A program made the translations under genes and the position numbers. Shown piece by piece: positions 1-12,510 of a DNA stretch of 64,000 bases. The notes below the pieces were generated by a model. The model was not told where the DNA came from and did not search any database. It worked only from the letters and a program-made list of their open reading frames with translations. The stretch is from Monarcha castaneiventris obscurior (taxonomy: Eukaryota; Chordata; Aves; Passeriformes; Monarchidae). Location: assembly GCA_026261815.1 (NCBI GenBank), contig JAMPIT010000230.1, positions 37,470,501 through 37,534,500 of the forward strand, written 5' to 3'. The stretch's first letter is position 1; each line of letters begins with the position of its first letter.

Positions 1-3000
1 AACCCAACCAAAAAAACCCAAAACAAAAAAAATTAAGTGCTATCCCTAAAAATGAAGAAAGGGATTTATTTAGGCCACTGAAGACCTCAGTGCAAGCAAG
101 AAACCAGTCAATTAACAGTGTCCTTCAGAAATTGCTCTTGAAGAAAGTTTGGTTGAACTCTTTGGTCCTTACGGTTTATATGGCAAAACCAGATCTCTGC
201 ACCCATACATGGTACAACTGAAGTCATCAAGACTGCACGTAACTCTTTGTCAGATGCAGATAACTCTGTGAACTCTTTTCATAGTGAACTATCTTAGCTG
301 ACCCTAATTTTAGGTTGATCTCTTTAGTCACCCATTCTGCAAAACCTGAACCAAAACAACAGTATTGGGACTAAATCCTTCAGAAGAGCTTCAGGAGAGT
401 TGAAGTACTGGTTCATTCCTGAAAGCAGCAAAGTTAATTTTCAGGCTCTGGTGAAAAAAACTATTGCTAATAACCGGAAGTGCACAATTATTTGTATAGA
501 TTTGGTACTAATATAGTTGTGCTATGCCTGACTTGCTGCACAGGAAGTGGGAGAGATTAGGCTCGTTATCTTTTTGTAAGCAGATATATTTAATGTAAGT
601 GTGAAAAAATGGAAGAAATAACTGATGTAACATAGACAGTGACTAGTTCTACAATTGCTAATGACAATTACATATCTTCAGTTGAGGGGAGAAGGTATTT
701 CAAAAGCATTTTCCTCCCTAGTTTTCATACTTGATAGGAATGTTTATTTGCCAGGCTGCCGCCACGGCCCTGCCAAGAAACAGAGTCTGAAAACAAGTGC
801 CAGTCATAAAGTGAACATTTCAAATTTACCTTTCCAAAGAAAAACTTCAAGTGAGAGCTAGTGAAGGCATCTGGGTGAGCAACCCCTTGAGGAACTTGTG
901 ATTTGCTGGAAGGAGTGGGAAAATGGGATGTTGTCTGCTCTTGGGAATACCTCCTGGGCCAGAAGTGCCATGGCTCCCAAGGAAGTTGTGGGCCGCAGTT
1001 TCCTTTGCTGCCAGGCAGGACCTTAGAACTTCAGTCCCAGTTGCTGCTAACAGCAGTTGTTCCAGAAAAACGATTTTCTGGAGAAAGTGTGAACAGCTAA
1101 GGATGTGCTGCATCCCAGTTGTGAGGTTTGATGGGCCATTGGGAGGACAATATCCACCTTCTTGCATCTAGACTTCCTATCTCCTTCTTCCTTGTGGTTT
1201 GTTTCCCACGCTTGTAATGCAAAGAAAAACCCCACCACAAAGCCTAGATAACCATCTCTCTAACCCAGGTAATCCAAGAAGACTCCAGAAGCTGAGACTT
1301 GAGAAAAATCAAAAGAAAGGAAAGCCATTTCCTTCAACTACACTGATGATGGGGTTTTTTTCTAAATTTGAAGAGCATGGCAGAAAGACGTTTTTATTGA
1401 TTGTCTCAATGTGACAAAATACCCTCTCATTTTCTTCCCTATTACTGGGAGAAAATGAGTAGTTAGCTCATTACACTGACACCAGAGACAATATTTTTTA
1501 TGTACTGATTTACAGCTTCCATCTTTTCTTATTTACAAATATTTGTTTCTAAAAATGTCCAGCTGAGGCTGTAGCTACAGTCCTTTACATCACACATCTA
1601 GCTGGGGGAGTGTGAGACACAAGGTGTTCACAGTTATCAGGCCTAAGACCTGAAGCAAAACTGTACCTGTTCCTATTCCCACTCACCTGTACATCCACTG
1701 GTTGAGGATGTTCTGTCAAGAGGAATTTGCCTATATGAGGAAGACATGTATTTTAACGCCTTTATGGAAGCCAGTGTTGATGCTGTCAGAAGAGGCAGGA
1801 GCAGTGAGTAATTTTCACTGTGACAAAAAGCCCAAAATCGAGTCGTCAACCACCCAGTCACCACCAAAGGGAGCTGCTGGGGGTTGCTGGTGAGGCAAAG
1901 AGGGAGAACGTGGGAGTTTGTTCAGTTTTGACAAAGGTGGGCTAGAATTACCCTGGAAATCGTGACTCAGATGTTTTCATGGCCCCAGCTTGCATTACTC
2001 CCAGGAAACTCTCTGATGCCAAATTCACAGTTTAGTTACATCAGTGACTCACAAGTGTGAAGATTCATATTTTAGCACTTGAGGGAGCATTAAACCATTT
2101 AAAAATGAGTACTGATGAAAATTAAGGACTTGGGTTCTTCTAACCATGGGTGTGCATTAGGATCCTAAATTGAGATGAATGGTTTAATTGTTCTCTGTCG
2201 TTTATTTTGGTTAACAGTTAAGGAATAAAATGAGCTTATTGCTATAAGAAAAATAATTGTTTAAACCTGTCAGGAGAACATGCATTAATTTTCACTTTGC
2301 CTTCTGTGCAAAGTATAAAAAGTGTATAAAGTATAAAAAGAGAAATCTTATCTGTGAACACTTCCGTACACTGGACTGCCTTTCTAGAGAGCCCCTTAAA
2401 TGATGCCAAAAATAATATTTTCTATCTCTTTTAGGAGAATCTTTTAAATTGTCAACAGCTTTCTTTTATATTTTTATAGCATTCAACAGAAAGGAGGTCT
2501 GCCCTGATAGCCTTTCAGAATGAAAATGTAAAAATTATTTGTGTTACCAGTTTTGCCAAACCTTGCAATTTTTATCTCTAGTCTTAATTGATGAGTTCAG
2601 AAATTATCTATTAGTATTGATTTTTCAAGTCTTGTGATTAAATGGAGGTTTTGGTCCTCTTTTGATCTTCTCAATGAAATAACTTTTCTACCTTTTGCAA
2701 GGATAGCTAGAAAAGGTGAATGTGAAAGCCTAAAAAACCCAAGGGAATTACTCCTCTGAGGTTTGTAAATATGTGTGGAACATGTCTGCTTATGCATTTG
2801 CAAAATATTGTGATTTTTAACTTACTAGCCTCCTTTCTTGTGCATTTTTGAGGCAGAGGCTGAAGGCATTGAACAGCCATGAAAAATATTGTAACTATTT
2901 CTTCAGTGGCTCTTTAGTGTGAACTAAGTTAGAGGAATCATCATTAATGCAGAACTATCAGTTTACCTGGTGTCTTGAAATAGATAAAGCATGATCCATT

Positions 3001-3630
3001 AGACTCATCCTTTTGCCCCAAGGCATTAAGATCTAACACATTTTATTAACTGAGAGAGTGTAGCACAAAGTGGCATATGGCCTTTTAGCTGGGGTGATTT
3101 ATGGTGACACACTCCAAAGGAGCTAAGAAAGCTTCAGATTTCTCTGTGACTCTTGTAGCTTTTCTGAATCAGGCAGAGGAAGCTGAATGGAATAAACCAG
3201 CCTCTAATTTACCCTGACAGAAGTGAGATGAATACTCAATAAAGATGGTGACATTGAATGAGAGCAGCAGACCCAGTTGTTCCACTGGTGAACATTGCTG
3301 GAGTGAGCGATGAAAAAAGAACCAAAAATGTCTTTAAACTGGGGGCTACTTACTTTACCCCTTCCTAATACTGCATGTCCCATTAGAGATTAAAATCTCT
3401 GTAGAGGCAAAATGCTGGTAGCTCATTCGAGCCACTCAGCACTGTGTTTTGCTTTAGTTTTGTCAAGGCAAGATTCACTAAGATCAATGAGGAAGCAAGT
3501 TCAATGTGCAAGATCCTGCTTTACTGCCTTTACTTACTGCACTCAGCTTGCTTTCTAGTTTTCACTGTGCTATGCAGTGCATGACAAGTAACGAGACAAA
3601 CCAGCAGCATAAAATAAGTTGCAGTCACAC
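1..3630. other. Unique non-coding DNA, no gene seen
   Basis: I see no supported exon, RNA gene or transposon here. The first 40 bases are nearly all A and C. A moderately GC-richer patch lies at about 880-1180 with short open frames on both strands, which is expected when stop codons are rarer. A small imperfect tandem repeat built on GTATAAAAAG occupies 2313-2340. The rest is AT-rich, CpG-poor sequence typical of intron or intergenic DNA in a vertebrate. Confidence 0.6.
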
Positions 3631-4640
3631 TGTCAAGGGTGTATAATGTCTTTTCCTTCTGGAGCTGCCTGCCTGATGCACAGGGAGGTCTGGATGGCCC
3701 TTTCTTGGGACACAGGCCAGAGGGGGCATGCCTGCTGCCAGGTACTTGGGTACCAGGGCAGTGAAGTCACCAAGTGAGCATCCAAGTGTTGGGAGGGTGA
3801 GCAAACAAAGGTCCCTTCATCAAAGGGGCTGTGTGGGGGAGCAAGGGCTGGGGCTGTATCACGTGTTTTTCTCAGTGGCACTGGTGGAGCAGCCTGATCC
3901 TGATGTCTCCCTGCCCCTCTGCACTGGCTGGGGGCATGTGGGATAAGTGACTGGGACATGGACAAGCCCTTTCCCCAAGTATTGTCCCTTCCTCTGGTGT
4001 TGCATTGCACCAGAGAGATACCCCACTGCCTCCTATACAAAATTCCCTGGAGCACAGGAACATGATGAGCCACATGCCTCAGTGGATGGGGAGGAGATTC
4101 TTGTCCCGGTCCCTTACTTTCTATTGGTCACTACAAGAGACACAAGCCACAGCCATAGGCTGCTCCAGACCTACATTGCATGAGCCTCTGCCTCAAACCC
4201 CACACAGGTCCTCTGTTTTTTACAGTGTGAGGCTCTGTGTAGCAATTTCAGTGCAGGCAATGCCCAAAGCTGGGCTGCAGCCTCACAAGACAGTGATGAC
4301 TGTGCAGTGCCCATAGCGGGAGTGCCACTGCTTCCATTGGAGATGATGTTGTGAGTCCAACAGAAGCAGGAGCTATACTGGGAAGGGCCTGGCAGCCCAT
4401 GGGTCCTTGAATTCACAGAAAGAACATAAAAAAGCAATGGATCCAAGGTCCATTTTCTCAGATTGGATAGAGTGGGGTTGTAGTTGGGGATGGCCAAGCA
4501 AGGCACTCCTATGCAGTGGTTTCCAGGGTTGGGGCTGCAAACCCTAGAGCCAAGGAGATTATGGTGGGACTTGCAGTGACAGACTTTCCCCAATACTGTG
4601 CAGTCTCACAAGACCCTGCCTGCATCACAAAGCATCCCAC
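3631..4640. other. GC-richer non-coding patch with chance open frames
   Basis: This kilobase is visibly richer in G and C than its flanks and has overlapping open frames on both strands, the longest being 146 codons on the minus strand (3633-4073) and 140 codons (4171-4593). The frames overlap in several phases, have no recognisable domain and no convincing splice sites, so I read them as a product of composition. It could also be an old unrecognised transposon or a lncRNA exon; the sequence alone does not decide. Confidence 0.4.
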
Positions 4641-7600
4641 CCACATCAAATCCCATTCCCAATACATGTCTTAATGACAGGTATTGCCACCTTCATGCTG
4701 CAGTTTGCCACACATCACTGTGCTGCAAAGTAGATCTGTAAAATAATCCCAAATAAAAATAAAAGTGTTTGGTTTGTTTTTCTCCTGGATCCTAAAGCAA
4801 TGTAGCAACACAGCAGAGAAATAACTGCAGCACAAAGACACGAACAAGTTTTGAGAACCAGAAGGAACCAGAACTTTAAAAGATGGTTGTGCCACCAAAA
4901 ATGGTATATTACGAAACTACAGCCAGGATCTACACAAAGAGTCTATATTTGCATCTTTACAGATTTTCATAACAGGAAAGCCTTTGATGTCAGCTGTTAT
5001 CGGCAATAATGAGTGCTCTGTGCCAGACCTGCACGTGCCACTTCAGAAATGTATGCCTAAGAAGGGAAGTTCTTAATTTGATTATTCAAGCAGGCTTGAG
5101 ACTGGTTTGCAGTCTCTTGCATCAAGATTCCGAACATCTCCTGTCAAATTATATATCCTCACTTATGCCCCATAGCTACTGCCAACAGGATCAGAAATGT
5201 TGTTTTTAATTAAAAATGTTATTTCTAAATACAGTTTACAGTGTATATTCTTGGTGAGAAGTGCTCCTCACCTTGTGAACTTTCAGATTTCTGCACTGCA
5301 ATCAAAATATTGCAAGCCTTACTCTGATGTCTTATCTACATAGGCTAAGAAGAAGCATCTGGGTTCCTCTGAAAGGCTTTCCTGGTGCATCTGTGCTGGC
5401 TCAGAGCTGAAAAACCCATGCTGGCAAAAAGCTAGACAATAAAAGGGCAGAACTTCCAACCTTTTGCCATCATAGCTTATTTAATTTAATGTGGCCATCT
5501 ACAGTCCCAAGGGAACTCTCTTGCAAACATTATCTACACTTCATCTGTCTTCTGTACTAGAAAACTGCCAGTCATACCCTGCACTGTCAACCTCTAGAGA
5601 GCTTATAGGAGAAACCTAGTAGCAGATTAATTCATGGCCTTGAAAGATTTTACTTGATCAGGATGGACCATCATTCCAGGTGCCCAAACAGAACTTATTC
5701 TTATGTTTCTATATGTAAAACGGAACTCCTGCAAAGAGGCTGTTTTGTAATGGAACTCTTTTGCTTATATAAGCTGAGTTTCCACTGAGGCTTTATTGTA
5801 CACTTCTAGCAGTTCATGTTTTCAAGGGGAGACAAGCTCAGAGCCTTGATATGGGCTTTAGCTTTGACCTAATAACAACCAGCCTGGTTTTCCCTGGTCC
5901 TGCGTCTTGTTCAGTCACTTATACCTGTCACACCTGTGGGTGTGAAATGCTACCACATGAGAGCAGTCCTGTCTTACACCCTCTTTTATTTACTTGTCAT
6001 AGCAGTAAAAAACTGTTTTTGTTTCAGGACAATGGAAGTCCAGACCCAACATGCTCTGGACCAAAACACGCAGTTTTGGTACTTTGATGTACAACCAGGT
6101 TCAAAGTATTCAAGTCCAACCACCCAAGGTATTTCCCTATAAATTTCTCACCATTCTGCTACTAATACAGTAATTCCCCAACAGAAAAGCCACATAAGTA
6201 AAGTGTAAAATATGGTCACCACCACTTTTTCACAGGCGCACATATTAGCTGCAGAAATAACTCACACTCTCTAATTTTGCATGTTCCCCTGCTAAGAAAG
6301 CTACTTCAAGGTTACACCTGGGGTAATTTAGTCCAGCCTCCCTGGCCTACCCTAGGGTGTGAACTCCTAAGTAAAACCTTCAGTAAGGGGTCTCTTAACC
6401 CTCTCGCTTTGCAATGAACACAAAACCGTTCCAGATAGTCAGCAGTTGTCCAACATCTTCCCTAGCATTCTGTGATGAGATGGGAAGGAAAGAGAAACCC
6501 TTTCAAAATGGACCAGGAAAGGATCACAGAGAACTTCAGCTTACCACACTCATAAATTTCAGGGGACAAATCCTCATACGCCCTCACAGTGCCTGTAACT
6601 GGTTTTGCACTGTGACTGCTCACCCTCTACAACAGCTTAAGCTCAGATGTTCATCCGCATTAATGCTGCAGTGAATCTATTCCCATATTGACAGGTGGTA
6701 AGGCAAGAGAGGCAACACTAGCTAACCATGCCTGAGAAGTCTAGCTGTCCTCTTTGAGGTCAGAGAAGAGCTGGTATGACAGAGGAAGGCAGGGTTTATA
6801 CACACAAGGCCTGAGAGTGTAAGCAAAAGAGAAGTGCAACAGTGTTCTTATCCATAAGAAGCCAAATCATCATAATAAAAATTGGTTCACTGTTTGTGAC
6901 TTTATTGCAACACTTGTCACATTTGATCATTTTCTTAAAGGCCACACTCTCAATTTTCTTCTTGAAGAAGCTGAAGGAACAGCTTTCATCTAAAGAATAC
7001 AAAAAGTATCCCTGTGGTTGCAGGGCAAACCGTGAGAACACAACCCACAGCAGTTAAAAAACCAGAAAGCAAATCAGAACAGCACATCATTGCCTGAAAA
7101 AGCCATGCACTATTATAATACTCTCATGACCCTGTGAGGCAAAACTTAGTGTCTTTTTGTGTGTTTAACACCGGCATTACATTGGTTCCCCTGAAATTTT
7201 GTTTAATGCTGTGAATTTGCCTATGAGCCTTAGTTCTGAGTGCATGTGCCACCAGCAACACAGAATTCCTGACATCGTCAAACACCTTTTCGCTTTTCCA
7301 CAATGCTGCTTTTCTTAGCTTATTCAGCCAGCTTGTAACTTCAAGCAGACAATAGGATGCTCACAACCACTGAAGACCTTTCCCAAGAGCAGGCTATCAA
7401 TTTGCATGAAAGCAAAAAAAGCAGAAGGACTCATCAAATTGTCACTGCATCTGTACAAAGCTTTAAAAAAACCCCAGGTTTGGTTTTTTTCCTTTTTTCC
7501 TTCCCTTCCTTTTATTTTTCATGGAAGTTTTCCCTGAAGCCTCAGCTCTCATGCACTGTTCAGCTGTTGCTGTGTTTCTGAGAGGGACCCTGTGGATTCC

Positions 7601-8661
7601 AGGGGTCCCTTTCTTGCTGAGCCTCTCTGATACTGCTAAAAACAGAGAAAGGTTCCAAATGTTACTTCATGCTGCATTATTTCTCTTTTTCTCATCTCTC
7701 ATGTGTTTTTAGTTATATGTGCATGTTGTTGATTTTTTTTTTTTGAGACTGTTCTAAAAGCTTTTAACTTCTCAAGCTTTCAGTCAAGCGCAGAGCTGAA
7801 CATTGTACAGACGCTCATTCTGACAGATCCTGAAGAAAAGGGACAGAGCCATTTGTAGCAAACAGGAACCCACGTGCGTGGGCATGCACATGGACACACA
7901 CAGGGCCACGGGAAGCTTTGCAGGGGGAAAGACTGCAGGATGGACCCACATAGGCTTAGGTTTGTTTTTTTTGGTTTTTTTTTTTTTTTGCAAACACACA
8001 AGGCCTTTCCTGCAACTTTGGTTTCACAGTTTGTGGCTTCTAATATTAGTAAGTGACTAGAAGAAAACAGAATGGCAACCAACACGTTTGAAAAGAGAAT
8101 ATTTGGATTTCTGTGCACATTTCATGAGGAAGTAATCCACATGAATCCCAGCCCTTTTCTATGGGAATAGACACTGCTGTCCATCAAATGGAATGTGGTG
8201 TATGCTTACTGTAGTAGTATTGTACTTTTCTGCCAGCAGTCTGTCATTTCTTTTTCTTCCTGCTTCGCAGACCGTTAGTACAGAAATCTGCAATTCAGAA
8301 ACTGTCCTAGATTCATCCACTGCTGCACTGTTAAATCACACATTTGATGGAAAAAGACAGTCTAAACATTCCATTCAGTTATGAAGACTCAAACACAAGA
8401 TCCAGCTATTTTCATGAAGCACGTTTTGATAGATGGTACAGGCTTCAGACAAAAAACACTCCAGCTCCCAGTGCCACAGTGCATTTGATTAGAAACAATT
8501 TTAAAAACATAACTTTTCAATTAATGAGGTGACCCAGAATTTTAAAATATGAAACCTGACTTGCAAGATCTAGTAAGTGTCTGCCCCTCTTCTGCAGTCC
8601 AAGGATGAACCACATGTATGCATCTTCTTTAGCCACTAGCAGTAGTTTGGTGTAGCATGGC
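4641..8661. other. Unique non-coding DNA with T-rich tracts
   Basis: No gene or known repeat was recognised. Simple tracts include a pyrimidine-rich stretch at about 7486-7530, a T12 run at 7733-7744 and a T15 run at 7975-7989. Short open frames across 7784-8118 come from the T-rich tract (poly-Lys on the other strand) and have no coding signal. Confidence 0.55.
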
Positions 8662-8706
8662 CTTTAGTTCTCAGGAAGAATTAGAGCATAGCTAAAAAAG
8701 GCCACT
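8662..8706 (+). repeat. 45-bp direct repeat, copy 1
   Basis: This segment matches 10555-10599 at 44 of 45 positions in the same orientation; the only difference is T versus A before the A-run. Similarity stops abruptly at both ends. It does not belong to CR1 or to the LTR seen elsewhere in the window. It ends three bases before a perfect inverted repeat at 8709-8743. Confidence 0.85.
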
Positions 8707-8708
8707 AC

Positions 8709-8743
8709 ATGTTTGGATGAGTAGTATGGCCTCATCCAAACAT
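8709..8743. repeat. Perfect 13-bp inverted repeat, 9-base loop
   Basis: The arms are 8709-8721 (ATGTTTGGATGAG) and 8731-8743 (CTCATCCAAACAT), exact reverse complements separated by TAGTATGGC. Such a stem could form a stable cruciform or RNA hairpin. There is no sign that it is a microRNA, since the stem is too short, or a terminator in this eukaryotic context. It lies directly next to the 45-bp duplicated segment. Confidence 0.85.
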
Positions 8744-10554
8744 CAGCTTTAATGGAGAACTCACACTCCTCACCAGCTCAGGGAGATTTGGGCTACACTG
8801 CCTATCTCTTGGAAAATAAAGAAACCATGAAAATTAACAGCTCTGTAATCTTTTCTAGAGCTTTTTTCCCCAAGTCACTAATGCCTGTTTACCTTTTCTC
8901 TTCTTGTAATCAGCCACTGTTCCTCCTAAGCTACAGAAATATCATAGTTGTAGGGAAAACAAAGTGTCCATGCAGGTCATGTCACTACAACTCTTTTTCA
9001 CTGGGAAAAAAAGCACAAGAAATTTCCAAATTACAGCCTTAGTTAACCACATACATGTTTGATCTGTTATGATTCAGAGGGGGCGTCCAATTAGCAGTTT
9101 AGAAATAGCAACAAATCTTTAATACTAAATAGCATTTTCCCCCCATCTGAGCCAGTTTGGTAAGCCTCTCGATGGAAAAGTTTCTGAAACTCTTTTACAA
9201 GCCCAACCTGGCAAGAAAGGTCCAATTGGATGACACTGATTTGATCAACTCAGTCATTAAGAGTGCTACTGCCAGCAGGGATATTGCAACCTTGCCTGCC
9301 CTGAAAGAATTGATAGGCAAAACAGCTCTGAGGGAGACACCAATTAATCTATCGCTTATCTTCCTGTGGAGTCAGACCCCAGATCCTCACTTCTGTTTTC
9401 ATTCCCAGTTTCCTCTGAGTTTCTCCACTGAGTAGCTTTAAAGTTCCCATTTGCAGCACCAGCTGCAGGACCAGTCTGCTCAATAAACTGGCTGGTGCAG
9501 CAGCCTTCCAACACTGCCTCAGCAGAGGTGAGCCCAAAGGAGCCTGACCCTGCCTGACAGCGAACCCCAGGAGCACTCAGTGCCTTAATAAATAATGCAG
9601 GACAAGTATAGAGAAGGCATGAGACGTGGGAAATGTGATATCTCAGTTCTGAAACCCAGGTGGACCAAGTCGGCAGTCTTGGATAGAAACAGAATAAGTG
9701 TGAGAAATCACTCATCCTTAATAAATACTAGTTTCATAGGCCTTGCTGGTTGTGAGAAGCATTCAGCTTCAGCAAGTCATTGAAAACAAAATGTGCATTT
9801 TTTCACTTCAGAGGATTTAGGATTTGATTAAGTACAAAAAGAGGGAGCTCAGTGAGTAAAAGGACGAGACTGTCACTTCAGGGAATTCAGGTCGAGCCCT
9901 CTGTGAAACGAGTTCACGTCTCAGCTCAGCATCTCCAGCAGATACTAACTCACATCACAAAACCACTGTGAAGGATTTGGCACAGTATGGCATGTCTGAG
10001 GATTTCTGCTTAGGAAGGGTGGAAGAAGGGACAAGATTTAGCCTGCACTAGTGTAGGACTATCATCCCTTACATGCAGAAAGCAAGCCTGGAGAGGACTG
10101 GACAGGAAGGTTTGGATTATCTTTAACCTGGAATCAGATCTGTCAAGTGGAGACCACTGGAGTTTTATTTTAAAGTTGAAATAAAATCCTTTCCCTCCTC
10201 TCTGGAGATGGCAGTGTTGAAGAGAAGGACTGAGCTGCCTTGTTCTGGGACCTCTTTCAGAGGAGGAGAGAAAGTCCCCACAAGGGAAAACAACTGAACA
10301 TGGGTAAATCAATAGCCACACTGATGTGTTGTGGGCTCTGTCCGACTAACCTCCAGGCAGTTGTGTGCAGGTCTTCCTGCTGCAGAGTGGCTCAGAGACT
10401 GCTCTGCAGCTACCACATGAGCTCCCCAGGGCTCATAAAATCTAGGGTACCATGGTGAAGCCACAGCCACATGCAGTATTTAGAAAAAGCAAAGGCAATC
10501 AACAAAACCCATGAAGTAAGCACACCTAAATTAAAATTTATAAATGATGTGGTT
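8744..10554. other. Unique non-coding DNA, nothing recognised
   Basis: No exon, RNA gene or transposon was recognised. Short open frames on both strands at 9157-9783 overlap each other and lack motifs or good splice sites. Confidence 0.55.
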
Positions 10555-10599
10555 CTTTAGTTCTCAGGAAGAATTAGAGCATAGCAAAAAAAGGCCACT
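10555..10599 (+). repeat. 45-bp direct repeat, copy 2
   Basis: This is the partner of 8662-8706, with 44 of 45 bases identical, same orientation, about 1.9 kb apart. The flanks of the two copies are unrelated. The hairpin that follows copy 1 is absent here. Confidence 0.85.
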
Positions 10600-12454
10600 G
10601 TATTAGATAGTGAGAACATTCTCCTGACTTCCTTCAGCAGCTCTATACAGATTAATTCCAAGTGTACTCATATGGGCAGTAGGCAAACTCAGTTCCTCCC
10701 TCTTTCTCTCAAAGCCTATTTTCTCTCTCTGAACCCACAGAAAACTAGGCAAACATCAATTTCTGTTCGTTTAGGATGATCTTTGTCAAACCTTATACCT
10801 TGGTTACCTGCAGAGCTTGATATACCATCTTAAACTTTGCTGATTATCGCATTTCAGTGTATTCTTCTTTTGAGGACACAAAGCACAAGGATCTGTTCAC
10901 TAAAGAAAAAAATAATCTGAGCTCCAGGACCTTATACCTTTAGCTGTAAATGCTGTGCTGACATTTTGCCGTTGTGAACAAGATTCCATTCCAGCTGTGA
11001 AAACGAGCAGATGCCCTCTAGTGGTGCGTTTATTTCAAATTTCTGCTGCTGTGCCGTGACGGTGCTTCCACCTGGAACTCCATGTGCCTTCCTCCACAGG
11101 GCTCTGCAGAAGGGAGCCAAAGCACAGAGCAGCCAGAAAAGAGAGAAGATAGCATGTATAACCTCAGTTCTGCGTAAAGCCAGGCTGTGGCATGACATTG
11201 AATCAGACAGCCCTGTTCCAGGCTTGCTGACCTTTCCAATCAGCAGGCCTCCTGATAGAAAAAGTGCCTCCAACTTGATCAAATGTGACATCATCTCCAG
11301 GTCTCAGAAAAGAATGCATTTTCCTGTCAGTCTCAGTCTTCCTTGACAAGCATTCATCCTCTTTGCCTACCCATTCCCTTCCAACACTGACCTCTATCCC
11401 CAGAGAGGAGAGCTCCATAAGAAGCACTCTCCAACATGCTAACAAAATGTGCTGACTTTGCCAAGAATTGTGAACAAGCCTTTCTGCTCTGTGAAAAAGA
11501 CAGGTTTTGAGAGATCTTCAGACAATACCAACCAGCCAAAACACCCTTAATGACAAAGTGGGAACTTGATGGAAACTTTTCCACAGGTCCCTGTTATAGC
11601 TCAGCCCCTGGGTGGAATTATCTGTCCCTGTTTTTCTGTAGATCAGCTGGAAAATTGTATAACCAAAGCAATGCATTTTTCCACTCCAAGCAGTACAGAG
11701 CAGACTGCAGTTTAAAGTATTTCCAGTTCTAGCTGCAAAGGCATATATAGACCAGTCTGACACATTCATCCAGTGCTTACTTGCTACTGCTTCATGACAG
11801 TGGGCAAAATGCCAAAAATTGCACCCTCATTCAATTGGTGTAGGCAGGTGCCATTCACCGGGACATGTTCAGCAAGCAGCTCTTCCCTCCCTTATGGGGA
11901 AACTGCTTTAGATTCTTGGAACAGCTTAATTACTAGTTTTAGGAACCAACATCTTATTTACCAGTTTTAGGAGCCATGGTCAAAACCCAAGACAAAACCA
12001 CCAGTCATTTTATGGCTGTTTCTGATCCTGTCTTGTCTATCCCAGCCATAGTGAGATGTTCTCTTGCTGTATAGCTGCAGGAAGTCAAGAAGTTACTGAG
12101 GAGAGAGGCTCTTCAAATGAACCTGGTTCTGCTGGCACTGTGAAAGAGGAGTGCTGGTGCAGCTGCTTGTTCAAATTCAGTGTTTTAATGAAAAGATGGG
12201 GTGATGCTTAAACTACTTTAGGTAGTCTTGCAAGAGGACCTTTCACTGTGGTCTTAGACTACAATCCTTATCGGTTCTTGGAAGATACAGCTGGTTGGCA
12301 GTTTAGATTACATTTTTAGCTGAGATTGTTGCTCCCAATATATTTGAAAGAGGTAGACACTGCACTTCTTCTTTTTTTCCCCCAGAGCACAAACATTTCT
12401 GGAGCGGAGCGTTTACAGTAAATGTAAAGAGAGACAATAACATTTGAGTCCTGG
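10600..12454. other. Unique non-coding DNA, nothing recognised
   Basis: Nothing recognisable as a gene or transposon. Overlapping short frames on both strands at 11010-11770 look like chance frames, with no domain and no consistent splice signals. Confidence 0.55.
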
Positions 12455-12510
12455 AATGAAGATCAATGGTCTGTCCAGCCTAGTATATTGTTACACTATC
12501 AGTCGATCAG
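12455..12510 (-). mobile_element. Decayed CR1-type LINE 3' tail remnant
   Basis: The plus strand reads GATCAATGGTCTGTCCAGCC followed by TAGTAT. This resembles the reverse complement of the conserved 3' end of old CR1 LINEs in reptiles and birds, where the forward strand carries a 'gatggaccattggtctga'-like block. The match is short and diverged, so it is a weak call; a chance match cannot be excluded. Confidence 0.4.

Noticed and set aside
3633..4073. 146-codon minus-strand frame
   Set aside because: Lies in a GC-rich patch where frames overlap on both strands; no motif, no splice sites, no domain.
8709..8743. Hairpin as a microRNA precursor
   Set aside because: The stem is only 13 bp with a 9-base loop and flanks do not extend pairing; microRNA precursors need about 30 or more paired bases.
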